From Paracentrotus lividus (Eukaryota; Echinodermata; Echinoidea; Camarodonta; Echinidae), in the NCBI GenBank assembly GCA_940671915.1, contig CALNVZ010002974.1, positions 40,369,211-40,433,210 of the forward strand: a stretch of 64,000 nucleotides of DNA, written 5' to 3'. The notes under the pieces are model-generated. The model saw only the letters and a list, made by a program, of their open reading frames with translations. It made no database searches and was not told where the DNA came from. This document shows positions 11,591 to 23,650 of the stretch, in pieces. Every line of letters begins with the position of its first letter. The first letter of the stretch is position 1. The translations under genes were made by a program, and so were the position numbers.

Positions 11591-13610
11591 TAGGTGGTAT
11601 GTACGTATGTACGTATGTACATAGCACCTCTTGTTATTGTCCGAATCTTCTTTTTCTTTCTTTTCTTTATTAGGTGGTCTGTCTGTGACAGATCACCTCT
11701 TAATTTCGTCAGAATTTTCTTCTTTCTTTCTTCTTTATTTTTATAGTCAATATTTTGTGTCCACTCTATCTCTTAATCTATCAAAACGATTTCCTTCAAT
11801 TTCATGTCATCAATGGATGTCACTATGAAGATGTGCATCGAAGTTTTTCAAGGTCATCAGGTCAACATGACGTCATCCAGGCGCCATTTTGTAAAATTCT
11901 ATTATTGCTTATAACATCGTAACCGATTATAAAAAATAACTCATATTAACATCGATGTAACTTAAAGGTAGTATCAGCCTTTTTCAAAAATTGCAAAAAC
12001 TAATGCAACTTGGCATAACTGTAGAATATGATCGACCTATACTGTCTATTCAATCTTACTGTCATAGGTTGCCTAGATCAGTAATACGAAACGAAAATCT
12101 GACTACCAATCTTGACCAGCTCTCCATCAACATCGTTGATATTACAGCGCGTGCAGCACGGATTGTACACTGCAATATACACACGGCGCATCAGCGTGCA
12201 TTATTCTCTGCGCTAACGGTCAGCGGTTCGCACCGTACGGTATATTTTTCGAGGTTCGAAAAAATAGGAATGAATTTTGATAATCGCAATATAATGACAA
12301 ACATACACATTTGAGCTTAATCATGTTGTGGGAAGATATAGTCATTGGTATACTACTATATCCTTTTAAAACTAGAAATTTAATATTTTTGCCTGCGAAA
12401 GGCTGACACTACCTTTAAGGTCAAGGGTAAAAAAGTTATGGATTCAAAATTCCTCTAAAGGTCATGACGCGCGCGTACGCGCGCGTCAAAATTGAAAAAT
12501 GCTCCAAATGACCTAGTATCAAGTTTGCATACGTTTCAGGTCATTTTTAGCATTTCAAAAATTTCCGCGCGCACACGCATGCGCGCGCGTTTTCGCGCGT
12601 AACGCCCTTACGCAACATAGAATCGCCGTTTCTTTTATGTATATTCATTGATAATATAATTCTGAGTAATTTGATACCTTGATCAGCTTTCTACGATTAT
12701 AAATGAAGGAATGAGCGTCCATCAAAGTTTGCAGCACGCGCGCGCGCGCACTCTCACTATAGGGTAAATATGTGCAAAAACATGCCTATTGAAAATTCGC
12801 TCTAGCTCGAAAAATAGTCCGTTAACCCCCAATTTTCTTTCCATGAGCATGTACAGTATAAAGTAGAGATAAAATTTATGTGTAACATGACCAGAAAAAA
12901 ACATTATGACGTCATCAAAATGGCGTCAGAATCAAAATTTCATTTTTCTTTTAATTACGTCATAAAATTTATGCAAATTTGATTCCAACTCTGTAAATAT
13001 TGGTCGATTTTCGCCCAAATTTCAATATGTTGTAGCTGAGGATATACTTTTTCTGGTACGTGACCTTTATTTTTCCTTTAGACAAATGCATCATTGTCAA
13101 AAATGGCAATATATGAAGGCATGTCATTTTTGCTCATTTTGCACGCAATCTCTATTACGAAGCACTTTTGGTTGAAACATAAAACTGCAAGCCCTCCTGA
13201 AATGACCATTCCCTCCGTCATTTCTGCTTCATTTTCTCTGAAATTTTAATAGGTCGTAGGCAAGGAAATTCTCTGGCATATATCATAAGTTTTTTTCAAA
13301 TCAGATTCCGGAATCAAGACTTATTCAACATGCCGTGCTAGAGTTTTTTTGCCGCTTCGTCGTTTTCGCTTGTAGCAAGCTTGCCTGTTAACCGTTAGAG
13401 GCGACAATTCAATGTTCTTTATCAGTCTATACCCTATCATTCCGGATTATCATCTCCATTTTCTATGCTCCTTTTTTTTAGCAAAAGGATCATGGCAATG
13501 ATCATGATTATGCTATTGATTACCATCATGGTACTTTTGATCATGCACATCACGACAAAGATCATACAGACAGACCACCTAATTCGTCCCCATGACGAAT
13601 TAAAATCTAG
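11591..13610. repeat. AGGTGGTCTGTCT repeat, copy 1
   Basis: After a short related start (AGGTGGTATGTACGTATGTA at 11593), a ~1.94-kb unit opens with AGGTGGTCTGTCTGTGACAG (11672) and ends CCACCTAATTCGTCCCCATG then ACGAATTAAAATCTAG near 13610. Landmarks inside are ATGTCATCAATGGATGTCAC, CGCCATTTTGTAAAATT, a CpG-rich GCGCGCGCG block (about 12470-12600 and 12735-12750) and TTTATGCAAATTTGATTCCA. A TTAA MITE is inserted at 11962-12418. There is no coding capacity. Confidence 0.7.
11966..12414. mobile_element. TTAA-flanked MITE, AGGTAGTRTCA family, copy 1
   Basis: The 449-bp element begins AGGTAGTATCAGCCTTTTTC and ends GAAAGGCTGACACTACCT, flanked by TTAA on both sides. TTAA duplication points to piggyBac-like or Kolobok-like mobilisation (inference). 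A clear second copy lies at 33025-33441. There is no coding capacity. Confidence 0.85.
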
Positions 13611-14966
13611 TTAGGTGGTCTGTCTTTGACAGATCACCTCTTAATTTTGTCAGAATTTCTTCTTTCTTTATTTCTTTATTTTTATAGCCAATATTTTGTG
13701 TCCACTCTATCTCTTAATATCTATCAAATCGATTCCCTTCAATTTCATGTCATCAATGGATGTCACTATGAAGATGTGCATCGAAGGTTTTCAACGTCAT
13801 CAAATTATGATGACGTCACCAGACGCCATTTTGTAAAATTACATTAACAATCATAACTTCATGACCAATGACTGAAAATGACCCATATTTACATGACATA
13901 AACTTCACATGACCCTTGACCTTAGCATACCACCAAAGGTCACTAAAGGTCATGACGTGCGCGTACGCGTACGTCAAAATTTTCAAAAATGCCCTAAATC
14001 ACCTAGTATCAAGTTTGCATACGTTTTAGGCAATTTCCAGCATTTTAAAATTTTTGCGCGCGCACATGGGTGCGCGCGCGCGTCATTGCGCGTTTCACTA
14101 TAACGCAGCCTTTCAATCGCCATTTTTCATTATGCATCTAATAGAGCATTAAATCTGAACATTTTGATACCATTTTCACAACTTGATACCCGATAATAAG
14201 GAAACTACAGCCCGTCAAACTTTCCGCCGCGCGTGCGCGCATTTCCTCTTCATAGGCCAAATATGGGCAAAAAAATGCCTTTAAAAACGCTATAGCTCGA
14301 AAAATAGTCCACGAACACCCAAATTTTTTTTAATGAACATGTTCAGTATGAGTTGTAGATATGATTCATGGGCTGTTTACCCATTTATAACATTATGACG
14401 TCATCAAAATGGCGCTAAAACTCAAAATTTGTTTTTTTTTTGAAAATTACGTCATAAAATTTATGCAAATTTGATTCCAACTTTGTAAATATTGGTCGAT
14501 TTTCGCCAAATTTCGATATGTTGTAGCTGAGGATATACGCTTCGGGGTGCGTGACCTTAATTTTTTCATTTTAACAAATGCATCCATTGCAAAATGGCAA
14601 TATATAAAGGCATGTCATTTTTTGCTCATTTTGCACGCAATCTCTATTACGAAGCACTTTTGGTTGAAACATAAAACTGCAAGCCTCCTGAAACGACCAA
14701 TTCCTCCGTCATTTCTGCTTCATTTTCCTCTGATAATTTGGATAGGTTGTGGGCAAGAAGATTCTCTTAAACATATCATACGTTTTTTCAAATCAAACTC
14801 CCGGAATCATGACTTAATTAACTGCCGTACGTCGAAAATGTTTTTGCCGTTGGAATTTTTCGTTTTACGTGTAATCCTTCATGAGGATTTTAGCTCAATC
14901 GGTAAGGGCGTTCTGATCTGAATCAAAAAGACCGTGGCTCGCGTGGGTCGAGTCCGGTGTGTCTAC

Positions 14967-15005
<39 letters not shown>

Positions 15006-15486
15006 CATGTGAATGTCTTCCTCGGTCGATTTCAACACACAAACATAGCCAAAAATGTAATAAATAAATTTTACTTTTTATATTAGTCAAAATGCAATTT
15101 TATTAAGTTTATGTACAAACCCTATTGAGGATAACTATTGCTTTGTACTGAGCGCATTATATCACATCAGTGCATTTCCTCTTGTTTCATCTTTTTCTAT
15201 ACCATCTTTTTACGTATTTCTTTGATTCTATTATTTCTATCAATTGATCATATATCAATGTAAATAAAATATCAATCAATATCAATCAATCATACAATAC
15301 CCTATTGCAAATTTGACATAATTTATATGAACGTGTCTGAGCTATACTGCAACCAGCCCTATTTTTGGTTCGGATTTTCGCCCAGTTTCGGAAGTATTTG
15401 TAGCTGACAATTTCCCCTACGTTAATGTGCTGATCAGACTGAAAGACAGACCACCTAATTCGTCCCCATGACGAATTAAAATTCTA
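13611..15486. repeat. AGGTGGTCTGTCT repeat, copy 2
   Basis: A second unit follows copy 1 directly and shares the same landmarks: AGGTGGTCTGTCTTTGACAG at the start, ATGTCATCAATGGATGTCAC, CpG-rich GCGCGCGCG blocks at 14055-14085 and 14225-14245, TTTATGCAAATTTGATTCCA, and the closing GACAGACCACCTAATTCGTC near 15445. It lacks the TTAA MITE of copy 1. It carries a tRNA-like segment and a 45-base T run near 14885-15005 that copy 1 lacks. Confidence 0.7.
14885..14962 (+). repeat. tRNA-like SINE head or tRNA pseudogene
   Basis: TTTAGCTCAATCGGTAAGGG resembles an A box, and GTGGGTCGAGTCC, about 45 bases later, resembles a B box. A long T run follows. A convincing cloverleaf and anticodon cannot be drawn. 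I take it as a tRNA-derived repeat rather than a working tRNA gene. Confidence 0.35.
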
Positions 15487-16510
15487 GTTTTTATTCTCCT
15501 TGTACAATTCTTCTAGACACGATAACTAAAAAAATAATGCATTAAAGTACTTGAAATTTTCAGCAATGATAGATCATCATTAAATCTGAGCACTGAAATC
15601 TTTTCTAGCTCATTAGCATAATGTGACGTCATCTAGACGCCATTTTGTAAAATCACATTATCAATCATAACTTCATAACTAATAATCATTGATCAATCAT
15701 AATTTAGTACACATAAACTTCATATTGAAACGCATCTTTTATAACAAAATATGCGCGTGTAGGTGCGCGCATTAAGGAATTACGCGCGCGCAAAAATTAA
15801 AAATGTTCAAAATACCCTTTTGGCCAATTTGAGTACGTTTCAGGTCATTTTAAGAATTTCAAGAAAAAATGCGCGGGCACGATTTTTCGCGCAGTAATGC
15901 GCGTCGGCGAAGAATGCAGCTTGGGATCATTGATTTTTTTGCTCTTAAAGTAATCTTGATAATATTGACAACAATTTGACACCATAATCACTACTTTTTT
16001 AGACTATTCATAACCAAATGATGGTCTGTTCAATTTGGAACTACGCACACGCGAATTTTGTCAATTTTACCAAAATATGCCATTTTTGGCCAAAAACATG
16101 CCTACACAAAATCCTTAATAATTCTTCAGGATGAACGGCAACCCCCAATTATCTTTTCAGAGTTGGAAAAAGCATCAATTGCAAATGCTCCTTTCTTTTT
16201 TTTTTTCTTTTTTTTTTATATAAAGTCCAGAAGCGTAAATTGTCGCCAAATCAGTCGTGGCTGGTCTTAAATTAAAGAGCATTATGTTCCTAACAAAAAA
16301 TAATTCGACAGCCTATTTGATAAATGCTTTTAACAGGGTGAAAAATCTCAAAAACCGGTGTGTCAAAATCTAAAAATGCTCAAAATCACCTTATATTCAT
16401 ACAAAGTATGTTTCAGGCTATTTCAAGCATTTTGAAAATTTCCGCGCGTAAGCGCCTGCGCGCGCGTTTTGCGTGCACGCCGTTAATCATGTAAAACTCC
16501 GGATTTGTTT
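15487..16510. repeat. AGGTGGTCTGTCT repeat, diverged copies 3 and 4 (partial)
   Basis: Sequence after copy 2 repeats inner landmarks of the unit: GACGTCATCTAGACGCCATT at 15624, a CpG block with GCGCGC at 15755-15910, and TTTCAGGTCATTTTAAGAAT. A further partial repeat follows at about 16360-16490, with TTTCAGGCTATTTCAAGCAT and GCGCGCGCG. The copies are truncated and diverged. Confidence 0.5.
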
Positions 16511-16529
16511 CTTGATTTGCATTTCAGAC

Positions 16530-17180
16530 ACATTAGGGGAGACCGGGTATGGAAGTTACACGGGTCAGTTGTTACAGTTCTCAGTGTGCTAAGATGGAAC
16601 AAGAGAGGATGTGCTAACTGGCATCTATATACAGCCTTCACATAGCTGTGATGAACTGCCGGTCGTGAGGTTTCTCCGTTGTTTTATTAAAAAGTAAATC
16701 AATAAAAAACCATTTTTTACAGTTCAAAGTAAATTTTTGACAAAAATTGAAATTTGTGATAGCTCGACAACTGAAGGCACATGATGATAGTCTGGTATTG
16801 TAAACATAGTACATGTATGTCACTAATATACCCCCTAGCCATGCCCTGTAATTCTGCCTAGATGCTGTGCTACAGTGATTTCTGTGTGTAAAATCACCCA
16901 TGGGGTAGGTTGTTACAACAAACCTACCCCATGTTGATGTAACAACTTACCCCAATTACATTACATATGTAAAAATTACATTTGTCTCAATTTCAGGTGT
17001 TAATATTTTATTTTCTATTATTACTTTTGTCTATTCTAGACCTCGAATTGATTCTACTGTTAACGATGTCAAGAAACTGGAAAGTTGAATTAAAGTATGG
17101 TATAAGAGATTTACACATTGTCAACTTACCCCGTAGTTAAAGTATTGTAAATACGTCATGTGAGACACCCGTGGGGGGGT
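16530..17180. repeat. Repeat with GGGGTAAGTTG-type phrases
   Basis: It opens GGGGAGACCGGGTATGGAAG and later contains GGGGTAGGTTGTTACAACAA with its inverse (AACCTACCCC) immediately after, near 16900-16930. The related phrases AACAACTTACCCC and CAACTTACCCC follow at about 16940 and 17121. The spacing suggests a transposon-derived segment. No reading frame is recognisable. Confidence 0.4.
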
Positions 17181-18934
17181 TGGCGTTATGCTGAGTTGAG
17201 TTGGCCCAGTGTATTTAACACTGAACCATTACCCCAGAGTAACTTATATTGGGGGGTATTTACAGAGATACTTATGGTCTGTTACAATTCTTAAAATGTG
17301 TTTATTATTTCACTAGATTAAGCTGTAGTTTTAATTAGGTGTTTTACGCCATGTATTCATAGAGTATATTAATATAGGTGCAGGCGTTTTAGCCAACTTT
17401 TAAGATAGGCTAACTACGAGGAACCCATATGGAGTGTGCGGGTGGTGAGTTTTTTGAGTTCTTTAGTGCGATTAGGAAATTATCTGGCCCAATACTGTGA
17501 TATTTTGTAAAGTCCATACGCACTCTCGCGGTTTTCATCCACCACTATAGTTATAGTTTTTATCTATTGTATTGTATCACGTCAGCGCGCTTCCTCAAAG
17601 GTGTGGGCAGCACTGAGATGACAATAGACGAGCCCTCGCGCAGCTCACTGGGGTATTGTTGGTTAAATTACGCTCGTTCAAAAGAACAGGACATTCCAAT
17701 TATGTCCTGACACCACCTTGGAATGCGATGGAGTTCCATCCTGCTTAGTAATGAGAATCTTGTTTGATCCAGCAAGATTAGCTTTGAAAATTTTCTGAAA
17801 CGTGAGACTCTGTCGCTCTAAGACTGTTATAGTAGAATTTTGTGCCGGCTCAGAACAAAGTGCATAAGTCACTTCGCATTTTGAGTGCGGATCGGTCTCT
17901 TATGAGACAACGAAGCACGACTTTTGTGTTTTATCGCGCTCAGGACGTATAGTCCAGTAGAATGTATTCGGCAGACTCAAGGTATCAGACAGCAGCCGAT
18001 AAGAATGAACTTCCTCAGAAGAAATACCCAATAGTGGCCCCGCCCACGATCCTCGATACACATCTATTCGCAATTAGGTTGCAAATTCATATTGCGAGAG
18101 AGAGGAATCTGGTGTAAAGGAACTCGTTTTACCCCACCTGTAGTTATTTCATTAAACACTGAGCACAACTTTAAAACCAGAAGACCTCTGACAAATTATT
18201 TTATCTCAGCGATGACCAGATTTCCATCTCAAACTTGGAGAAGACATTATGCCTAATATGAGGTTACCCGTGCATCTCTTTTGGCTTATCTCGACCCTCT
18301 TCCGCAACAAAACTCACTTGCGTGATGTTTGGTGAGATCGCGAGTACTCGAAGTTATAACTCGATTGTGGTACCCACGAATAGCAAGGGGGACACTCGGG
18401 ATCTTGGGCGTAGGATTGGTTAAATAGTACGTCCTTGACCCATAGTTGTTCTTCGGCGTGCTTCCGCTCCTACTAGTCATATCAAACAAAACAGACCAGT
18501 TTCCAAATTCTGGGTACAGTCCTGAGAATATCGGTTTGTTAACCTCTATACAGCGCAAAGTTAAAAATTTAAAGACTCGTGTGGGACTCGTAGGGGAGCT
18601 TTCATTTTTAGAAAATTTTGTTCAGGCTCAAACATGGATTGGACAGTCATTAGAGGTGGAAATGCCCCATTTGAGCATCAGCGAGGCCCCCAGCGGACTA
18701 TGACAAAAGAGATTTACAGAGGCTGGTACGCGGTGATTAGAATATCTAGTTAGGTACAAAATGCCGTAAACAGATTCCTAAAAAATACAGCCAAGAGTGA
18801 TCCAATCTTAACACTAAATGGTAATTATGAAAAGATGTAGGACTTATAGCACATATTTATTCATTAAACAGCAACATAAAACCATTAAATTATTTTATAT
18901 GACCATTTTCCATCAATAAAAATGACGGTACGCC
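17181..18934. other. Unassigned stretch
   Basis: Two open stretches on the minus strand (17880-17678 and 18558-18286) lack recognisable motifs and convincing splice sites. I do not call them genes. They lie between the Ig exon and its candidate leader exons, so an additional exon here cannot be excluded. No repeat was recognised. Confidence 0.4.
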
Positions 18935-19359
18935 TTCCCAAAAAACCTTGCGTGCATATCATTTACTCGTGTGTACCCATAAGGACGCACGCGCTCGTCA
19001 AATTTCAATGTCCGCGCGGGAGTCAATGGGGCAAATAACGTAAAAACATAAGCTCGTCAGAGAGGTCAAAAGCCCAAGGTTTTCTTTACATTTTCTAAAT
19101 GTTTATGACATAGAAAATATAATTCACCAATAAAATTTAGAGGTCAAGGAGATAATACATCGTCAGATTCTCATGCAAACTCAAAAGTTCATTAAATGTA
19201 GTTTATATTAATATTGTTCGATTTTCTCCCAAATTTAAATAAGCCTTTTTCATGCTATAGCTAAGTAAATTCTCAACCAGTTTAATTGTAAAACGTAATT
19301 CATGTAAATTTACCGCATTACAAATTTCACATATTAGTACATACCACCGATAATTGTAC
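18935..19359. repeat. Diverged CpG-block repeat remnant
   Basis: GCACGCGCTCGTC and CCGCGCGGGAG, followed by GTTCGATTTTCTCCCAAATT, resemble the CpG block and the GGTCGATTTTCGCCCAAATT phrase of the AGGTGGTCTGTCT units. This is probably an older remnant of that array. Confidence 0.35.
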
Positions 19360-19905
19360 GTGTTACAATTTTAAGCTCTGGTTACATTTGTGTTTTGTAT
19401 TATGTTTCTTTTGTTTTATCAGATAGATTTTTAAACAAAAGATGTTGCTACTCCTTGGCTACACCAATTGCTTAATGAAAAATATTACAGGGAATAATTG
19501 TCACGTGTGTTACCTGTTCCGTTTGTTACCTGACATATTTTTTTAAACTTGACCTTGCCAGAAAACTCGAAGTTGTATTAACGTTAGAATTTGTCCTTAC
19601 AATGTTTATTACACGTTTATAAGTTTAGATCTACTTTTTAAATTCAGAGTTACATGTGAACAAAGTCAAAATTTGAAAACACCATTTTTTTTCTGGTCCC
19701 GTTTGTTACCGACGAATAAATGATCATAAATTAATTCTGAATTGAGTTATTTAAACTATTTTTCATGTTTTTGTTGAAGATTCTTAATACCTTCAAGAAT
19801 ATACCTATATAAGGATTGAGATTTCATTTAAGATTTTTCAAACAAGCCCCATTTTTGGCTCTGAATGTCCCGTTTGTTACCACGCAAAAGAGCGTGGACT
19901 TGCCC
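19360..19905. mobile_element. GGGCAAGTCC-family element, copy 2, second half
   Basis: It matches the inverse of 2470-1935 in copy 1: TGTGTTTTGTATTATGTTTC, GGCTACACCAATTG, repeated CCCGTTTGTTACC phrases, and the terminal AGCGTGGACTTGCCC ending at 19905. It completes the element begun at 11140. Confidence 0.75.
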
Positions 19906-20440
19906 AATAATTCACGAACATAATGCGAAGTAAAAAAGTGAAAAGTTGCGAAATGCATTGTTACAGCTCAAATTGAGTACCTCGCCATAGACAATAATAG
20001 TCGCAATAGGCATTCAATTTGCAACATTTGACTTCTGACTTGTCTTATTATTCAGGTGTTCTGTGCATACACAAACAATACTATTGTTGCAATTAAGGTA
20101 ATATTGAAAACAGGAATAAACGAACTTGGCAATGGTATAAAATTCAATAAAAATGATAAAATACCTCAAAAGTTAACAGGGCTTAACGTTGAGTTTTGGA
20201 ATTCAATTTGATCAATAAAAGTGCATTTTGCAACATTTGACGTTTTACTTTTCTCCATATTTTCACATTCTGTGCACTGAAGCATGACACATAAATTACA
20301 AATAGGATATCAATACAAAGGGGAATAAATTATCTTTCCAATAGTCTAACTATCAGGAATGACTAAAGCACACCTGAACCGTTATCATGGCCCAAATTCC
20401 ATTTGCGGAATTTTTTGTTAGGGGTTTATATGGGATATTT
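19906..20440. repeat. Right arm of a long inverted repeat (partner 10566-11139)
   Basis: This is the inverse of the left arm. It contains TTGATCAATAAAAGTGCATT, CTGTGCACTGAAGCATGACA, GTTATCATGGCCCAAATTCC and GCGGAATTTTTTGTTAGGGG. The outer end near 20501-20515 (TTAGAGCAAACATTT) pairs with 9381-9395, marking the probable limits of the whole palindromic structure. Confidence 0.65.
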
Positions 20441-20739
20441 ATTTATCTTTTTTTTTTTTTTTATTTATTTATTTACTTTTGTTTTTTTTAACGTTAGAGC
20501 AAACATTTGTTAAACTCGTGATGTTGCATTTCCGCATTAGTTTAGTATCAATACAAAATCTTTTACACATCTTGGTGTAAATACAAAATGTTGCTCTTTT
20601 TTTTGCAAATAAAAGTAATATATCATTTAGAATATATTCAATAAATATGTATCATAAACACAAATAGCAACAAATTTTGTTTTAATCTTATTTAGGCAAT
20701 GTCAATTTAACACCGACCTGGCTTCAAAAGAGGACAAAA

Positions 20740-21900
20740 CCTACTGATTTTAAACACGAACAGGCTTGAATCAACACACATGGCGTCACATAAAGGCACA
20801 TCCCCTTTTTTAGAGGAAATGATATCCCCATATTTTCCTATATTTAGAATCTACCCAATTTTCCCCCACTGATGTTTTTCGACTGGGGATTTTAATATTT
20901 TTTTAAAAGGCCGTTTCCAGAATTGACTCTTTTTCAGAGTTCCCCTTTTCATTGTGACTCCGTTCCTTAAAAATAAAAATGCAAATATTCACTTGAATAA
21001 AAAAAAAAATTTAAAATGAAATTCCTACATAAATTTCAATAGACCAATGATCATGCACGACATTGTACTTGTAGGGCCCAGGTTTGATGCAAAGTCCCAC
21101 AGAAAAGAGCAAGTCCAAAACAAACTTACATATAGCGGCAAGTGCACACAAAATCAGCAATGTGCCTAGTTGATTATTTAGAAAAGTTCGTCTTCTTCCT
21201 GCCATTTTACTGGCCATTAGAGCTCATTAGGTTAACAATGCTAAAGACGTAATCAAAATGACTGCATTTGCGCCCATGTACATGATGTCCTATGCTTTGA
21301 CTTTGATCTTTGATGAATGTACATGAAGGTCAAAGGGAACGTGGGATTCCCCACCGTGTTGCTAGGATATATTATAGACATACGTACGTGTACATGTACA
21401 GCGTTCCCATGAAGTTAATGTTCCTCTTGTTCATCAGATAAGAATAGGGATTTCACATCCTTTTGTTGTTTGTTTTTTTTGTTTTTTTTTTTGGGGGGGG
21501 GGATCGCAGTTTCATGCTTAGGCTCGGAGGGGGTACGATATATGCCACAATACCGCTCCGTGCGATTGCACGCAAAATTGACTTTTTCTTCTTCTTCTTC
21601 TTCTTTTTTTTTTTTTTTTTTTTTAATTTATTGTTAAGGGGGATGGGGGGATTTTGTTTCTTTAGGGTCCAAGCTATGAGAAATTGATGGGTTTCAAATT
21701 TTTGGATCCCTTTTTCACTTCCTGGGGCACTTTCATGGGCGTTATTGGCCCAATGAGAAAATATTGTGTATTCCTCCTAAATACAATTCTTATTGTAAGT
21801 TGCCAGAAATGTGCTAGTAGTTTATTTCTTAGTGACATTTCATCTTTTAAGAAAAATGTAATTTAAGTTTTAAAAAACTCAAATTATTTTCATAGTAAGG
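20740..21900. repeat. Duplicated leader-exon segment, unit A
   Basis: This is the leftmost of about four related segments. Shared landmarks are TTTTCGACTGGGGATTTTAA (20876), the exon-bearing part (21125-21217), GAAGGTCAAAGGGAACGTGG (21325), CCATGAAGTTAATGTTCCTC, a G-run, and CACTTCCTGGGGCAC near 21718. The parts upstream of the start codon (minus-strand sense) are conserved between units, as expected if a promoter was copied along with the exon. Confidence 0.65.
21130..21217 (-). CDS. Candidate signal-peptide first exon of the IgSF gene, copy A
   Basis: On the minus strand an ATG at 21217 opens MASKMAGRRRTFLNNQLG, a basic N-region. It is followed by TLLILCALAAI, a hydrophobic core, which is the look of a secretory signal. 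A consensus GTAAGT donor follows at 21129, in phase 1. The Ig exon at 1541 accepts phase 1, and the join would make a cysteine codon leading into VTAEKPVVGW, a normal start for a first Ig domain. The same exon survives in copy D with a different sequence but the same phase and donor. The 19.6-kb distance to the Ig exon, and the lack of transcript support, make the link an inference. Confidence 0.5.
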
Positions 21901-21917
21901 GGCCAATTTTTGAAGAA

Positions 21918-21967
<50 letters not shown>

Positions 21968-21968
21968 A
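21918..21968. repeat. (TA)n microsatellite at the left end of the Penelope pair
   Basis: About 45 bases of alternating TA lie directly outside the left Penelope terminus. A matching (TA)n tract lies outside the right terminus at 26051-26080. Confidence 0.9.
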
Positions 21969-22049
21969 TCCAAAAGTGTGAAATCAGTTGAGGTTTTGAT
22001 CCAAAAAGTGCTCTATGCCGTTAAGGCAGAGCATAATAGGCGTACCTTT

Positions 22050-22100
22050 CTGTTTCTGCTACCACTGGTTTCACGCTGGTGCGATCATCAGGCAGACTGA
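22050..22100 (-). ncRNA. Hammerhead-ribozyme-like motif, left Penelope terminus
   Basis: The minus strand reads TCTGC, CTGATGA (22091-22085), TCGCACCAGCGT, GAAA, CCAGTGG, TA, then GCAGA. The order and spacing fit a minimal type I hammerhead: CTGC/GCAG as helix I, TCGC/GCGT as helix II (with one U-U mismatch next to the core), CC/GG as helix III, and cleavage expected after GTA. Penelope-like elements are known to carry such motifs. Activity is not shown. Confidence 0.55.
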
Positions 22101-23597
22101 TTCAGATTGGTTGGGTCGCCTGTATGCTGTGCTGGATCGGTCTCACGGTTGGGTGGTTTGGTGGGGGTCTTTTCTGTGCCTGCATTTTGAGACTATCAGA
22201 TTTGGTGTTTAAGGCATCTTTGCTTGTGATGATGAAGTATTTCTCGTCGAGGCAGAGGTTGCAGGTCCACTTTTTCTCAGGTTTGTGTTTGATTTTTTTG
22301 CTATTTCCCATGTGAGTTTATAGTTGATGTTTGACTCTTTTAGGCTCCATATATGCTTAGATAGTTGTGTTTCTGTGCGGTATTTTTCAATGCCTGATCG
22401 ACTTTAGGTGGTTTCTATATTCTGTCCTTGAATGTTCTCCTGCGAGCCCATAGTAGCATTTGGTTTCGTTGCCATGGGAGATTGATGCCTTATATACAAG
22501 GGCCTTTTCGAGACATTTTCCTTGTAGGGCAGGTTAGCTTTTGTCGGCAATTACATTTCTGTTTTCGAGTCTTTTTTTCGGTTCCTAGAGCTTGATTGAT
22601 CATTTTTTGGTTGTGTGATTTTATGATTGCATCCTGTTTTTCATACAACTGTAACTTACTTTTACAGTGTTCTTGTGAATATTTTGTTCAGCTTGTGGCC
22701 CCTTGGGAAGTGCTTCTTGACCAAACTAGAAATTTGCGCTACATTCGTTTTAAACTGCCGCGTTGTAGGGGGGGGGGGGTTGAACCATGTTATTTCTTGC
22801 TCCTGTTTTTCCTCCCTCTGGGTCCTTGCTTTCCGGTTCTTGTTTTCCGAATTCTATTTCCTTATTGTAGCCACTATTTTTTAGTGCTTCGGCATAAGGG
22901 GGCGCTGCATTCCGGAAGATTTGTTCGTTCGATGATAAGTTTGATTAGGCGCTTTTCTACGGCTAGGGGTATTTGCTTAAGTATAGGTGGGGGTGGTTTG
23001 AGTTATTGTGCACGTACATGGGGGTATCGTTCGGTTTCCTGTACGGCTGGAATGGCCGGAGTCTAGGTTGAGGGTTACATCGAGGAAGTCGACTGTTTTG
23101 AGATTGGTTTGGACCGTGATTCGGAGGCCCATCTCATTAAAGATTTTTGATGAGGTCTTTCCGCGACCTGTCGGCTCTGCTACCGATGCTTTCCTGAGGA
23201 CGGCGAGACCATCGTCCTGTAGAGCCCTACGCTGGTGGGTGTTAGCTTCTTTCATTTTTGATAGCGCGTATAGCCTACGAGTCATCATACTTCGGCTCCA
23301 TCAAAGGCTCCCATGGAACATCGAATTGTTTCCGTCCGTCTCGTTTTCCCACGCTGTTGTTATTTGTCGTACAACAGGGTTCTTCTCGCGTGCATGATTG
23401 TTTTCATCTCGTCATCTCTATGCCAGTGAATTGCCTCGCCCATTGTAGGCAACCGACAGCAATTCAGAAGAGAGAGGGGTAGAAGTCTATTATGTCAAAC
23501 ACAATGAAAGACAGAGAGTCCTTGTTGGGCAGTTTTTGGAACCAATCAAGCACATCTGTAGTGTTTGTCCAATTTGCGTTTTTACTTTTACAAACCC

Positions 23598-23650
23598 AAC
23601 CAATCTGAATCAGTCTGCCTGATGATCGCACCACGTAACCAGTGGTAGCA
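23598..23650 (+). ncRNA. Degenerate hammerhead-like motif, inner terminal repeat
   Basis: This is the same terminal sequence with CTGATGA at 23619-23625, but the following part reads TCGCACCACGTAACCAG. It has lost bases from helix II and from the GAAA core. It should be inactive, which makes it a natural control for the two intact copies. Confidence 0.5.

Noticed and set aside
14885-14962. Possible functional tRNA gene
   Set aside because: A and B box-like sequences are present, but no cloverleaf or anticodon can be drawn, and a long T run follows. Treated as a tRNA-derived repeat.
17678-18558. Extra Ig or receptor exons between the leader exons and the Ig domain
   Set aside because: Two open minus-strand stretches lack cysteine/tryptophan Ig spacing and consensus splice sites. 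Kept only as unassigned sequence.
22596-23397. Long plus-strand open frames
   Set aside because: Antisense shadows of the left Penelope reverse transcriptase, which is clearly encoded on the minus strand.
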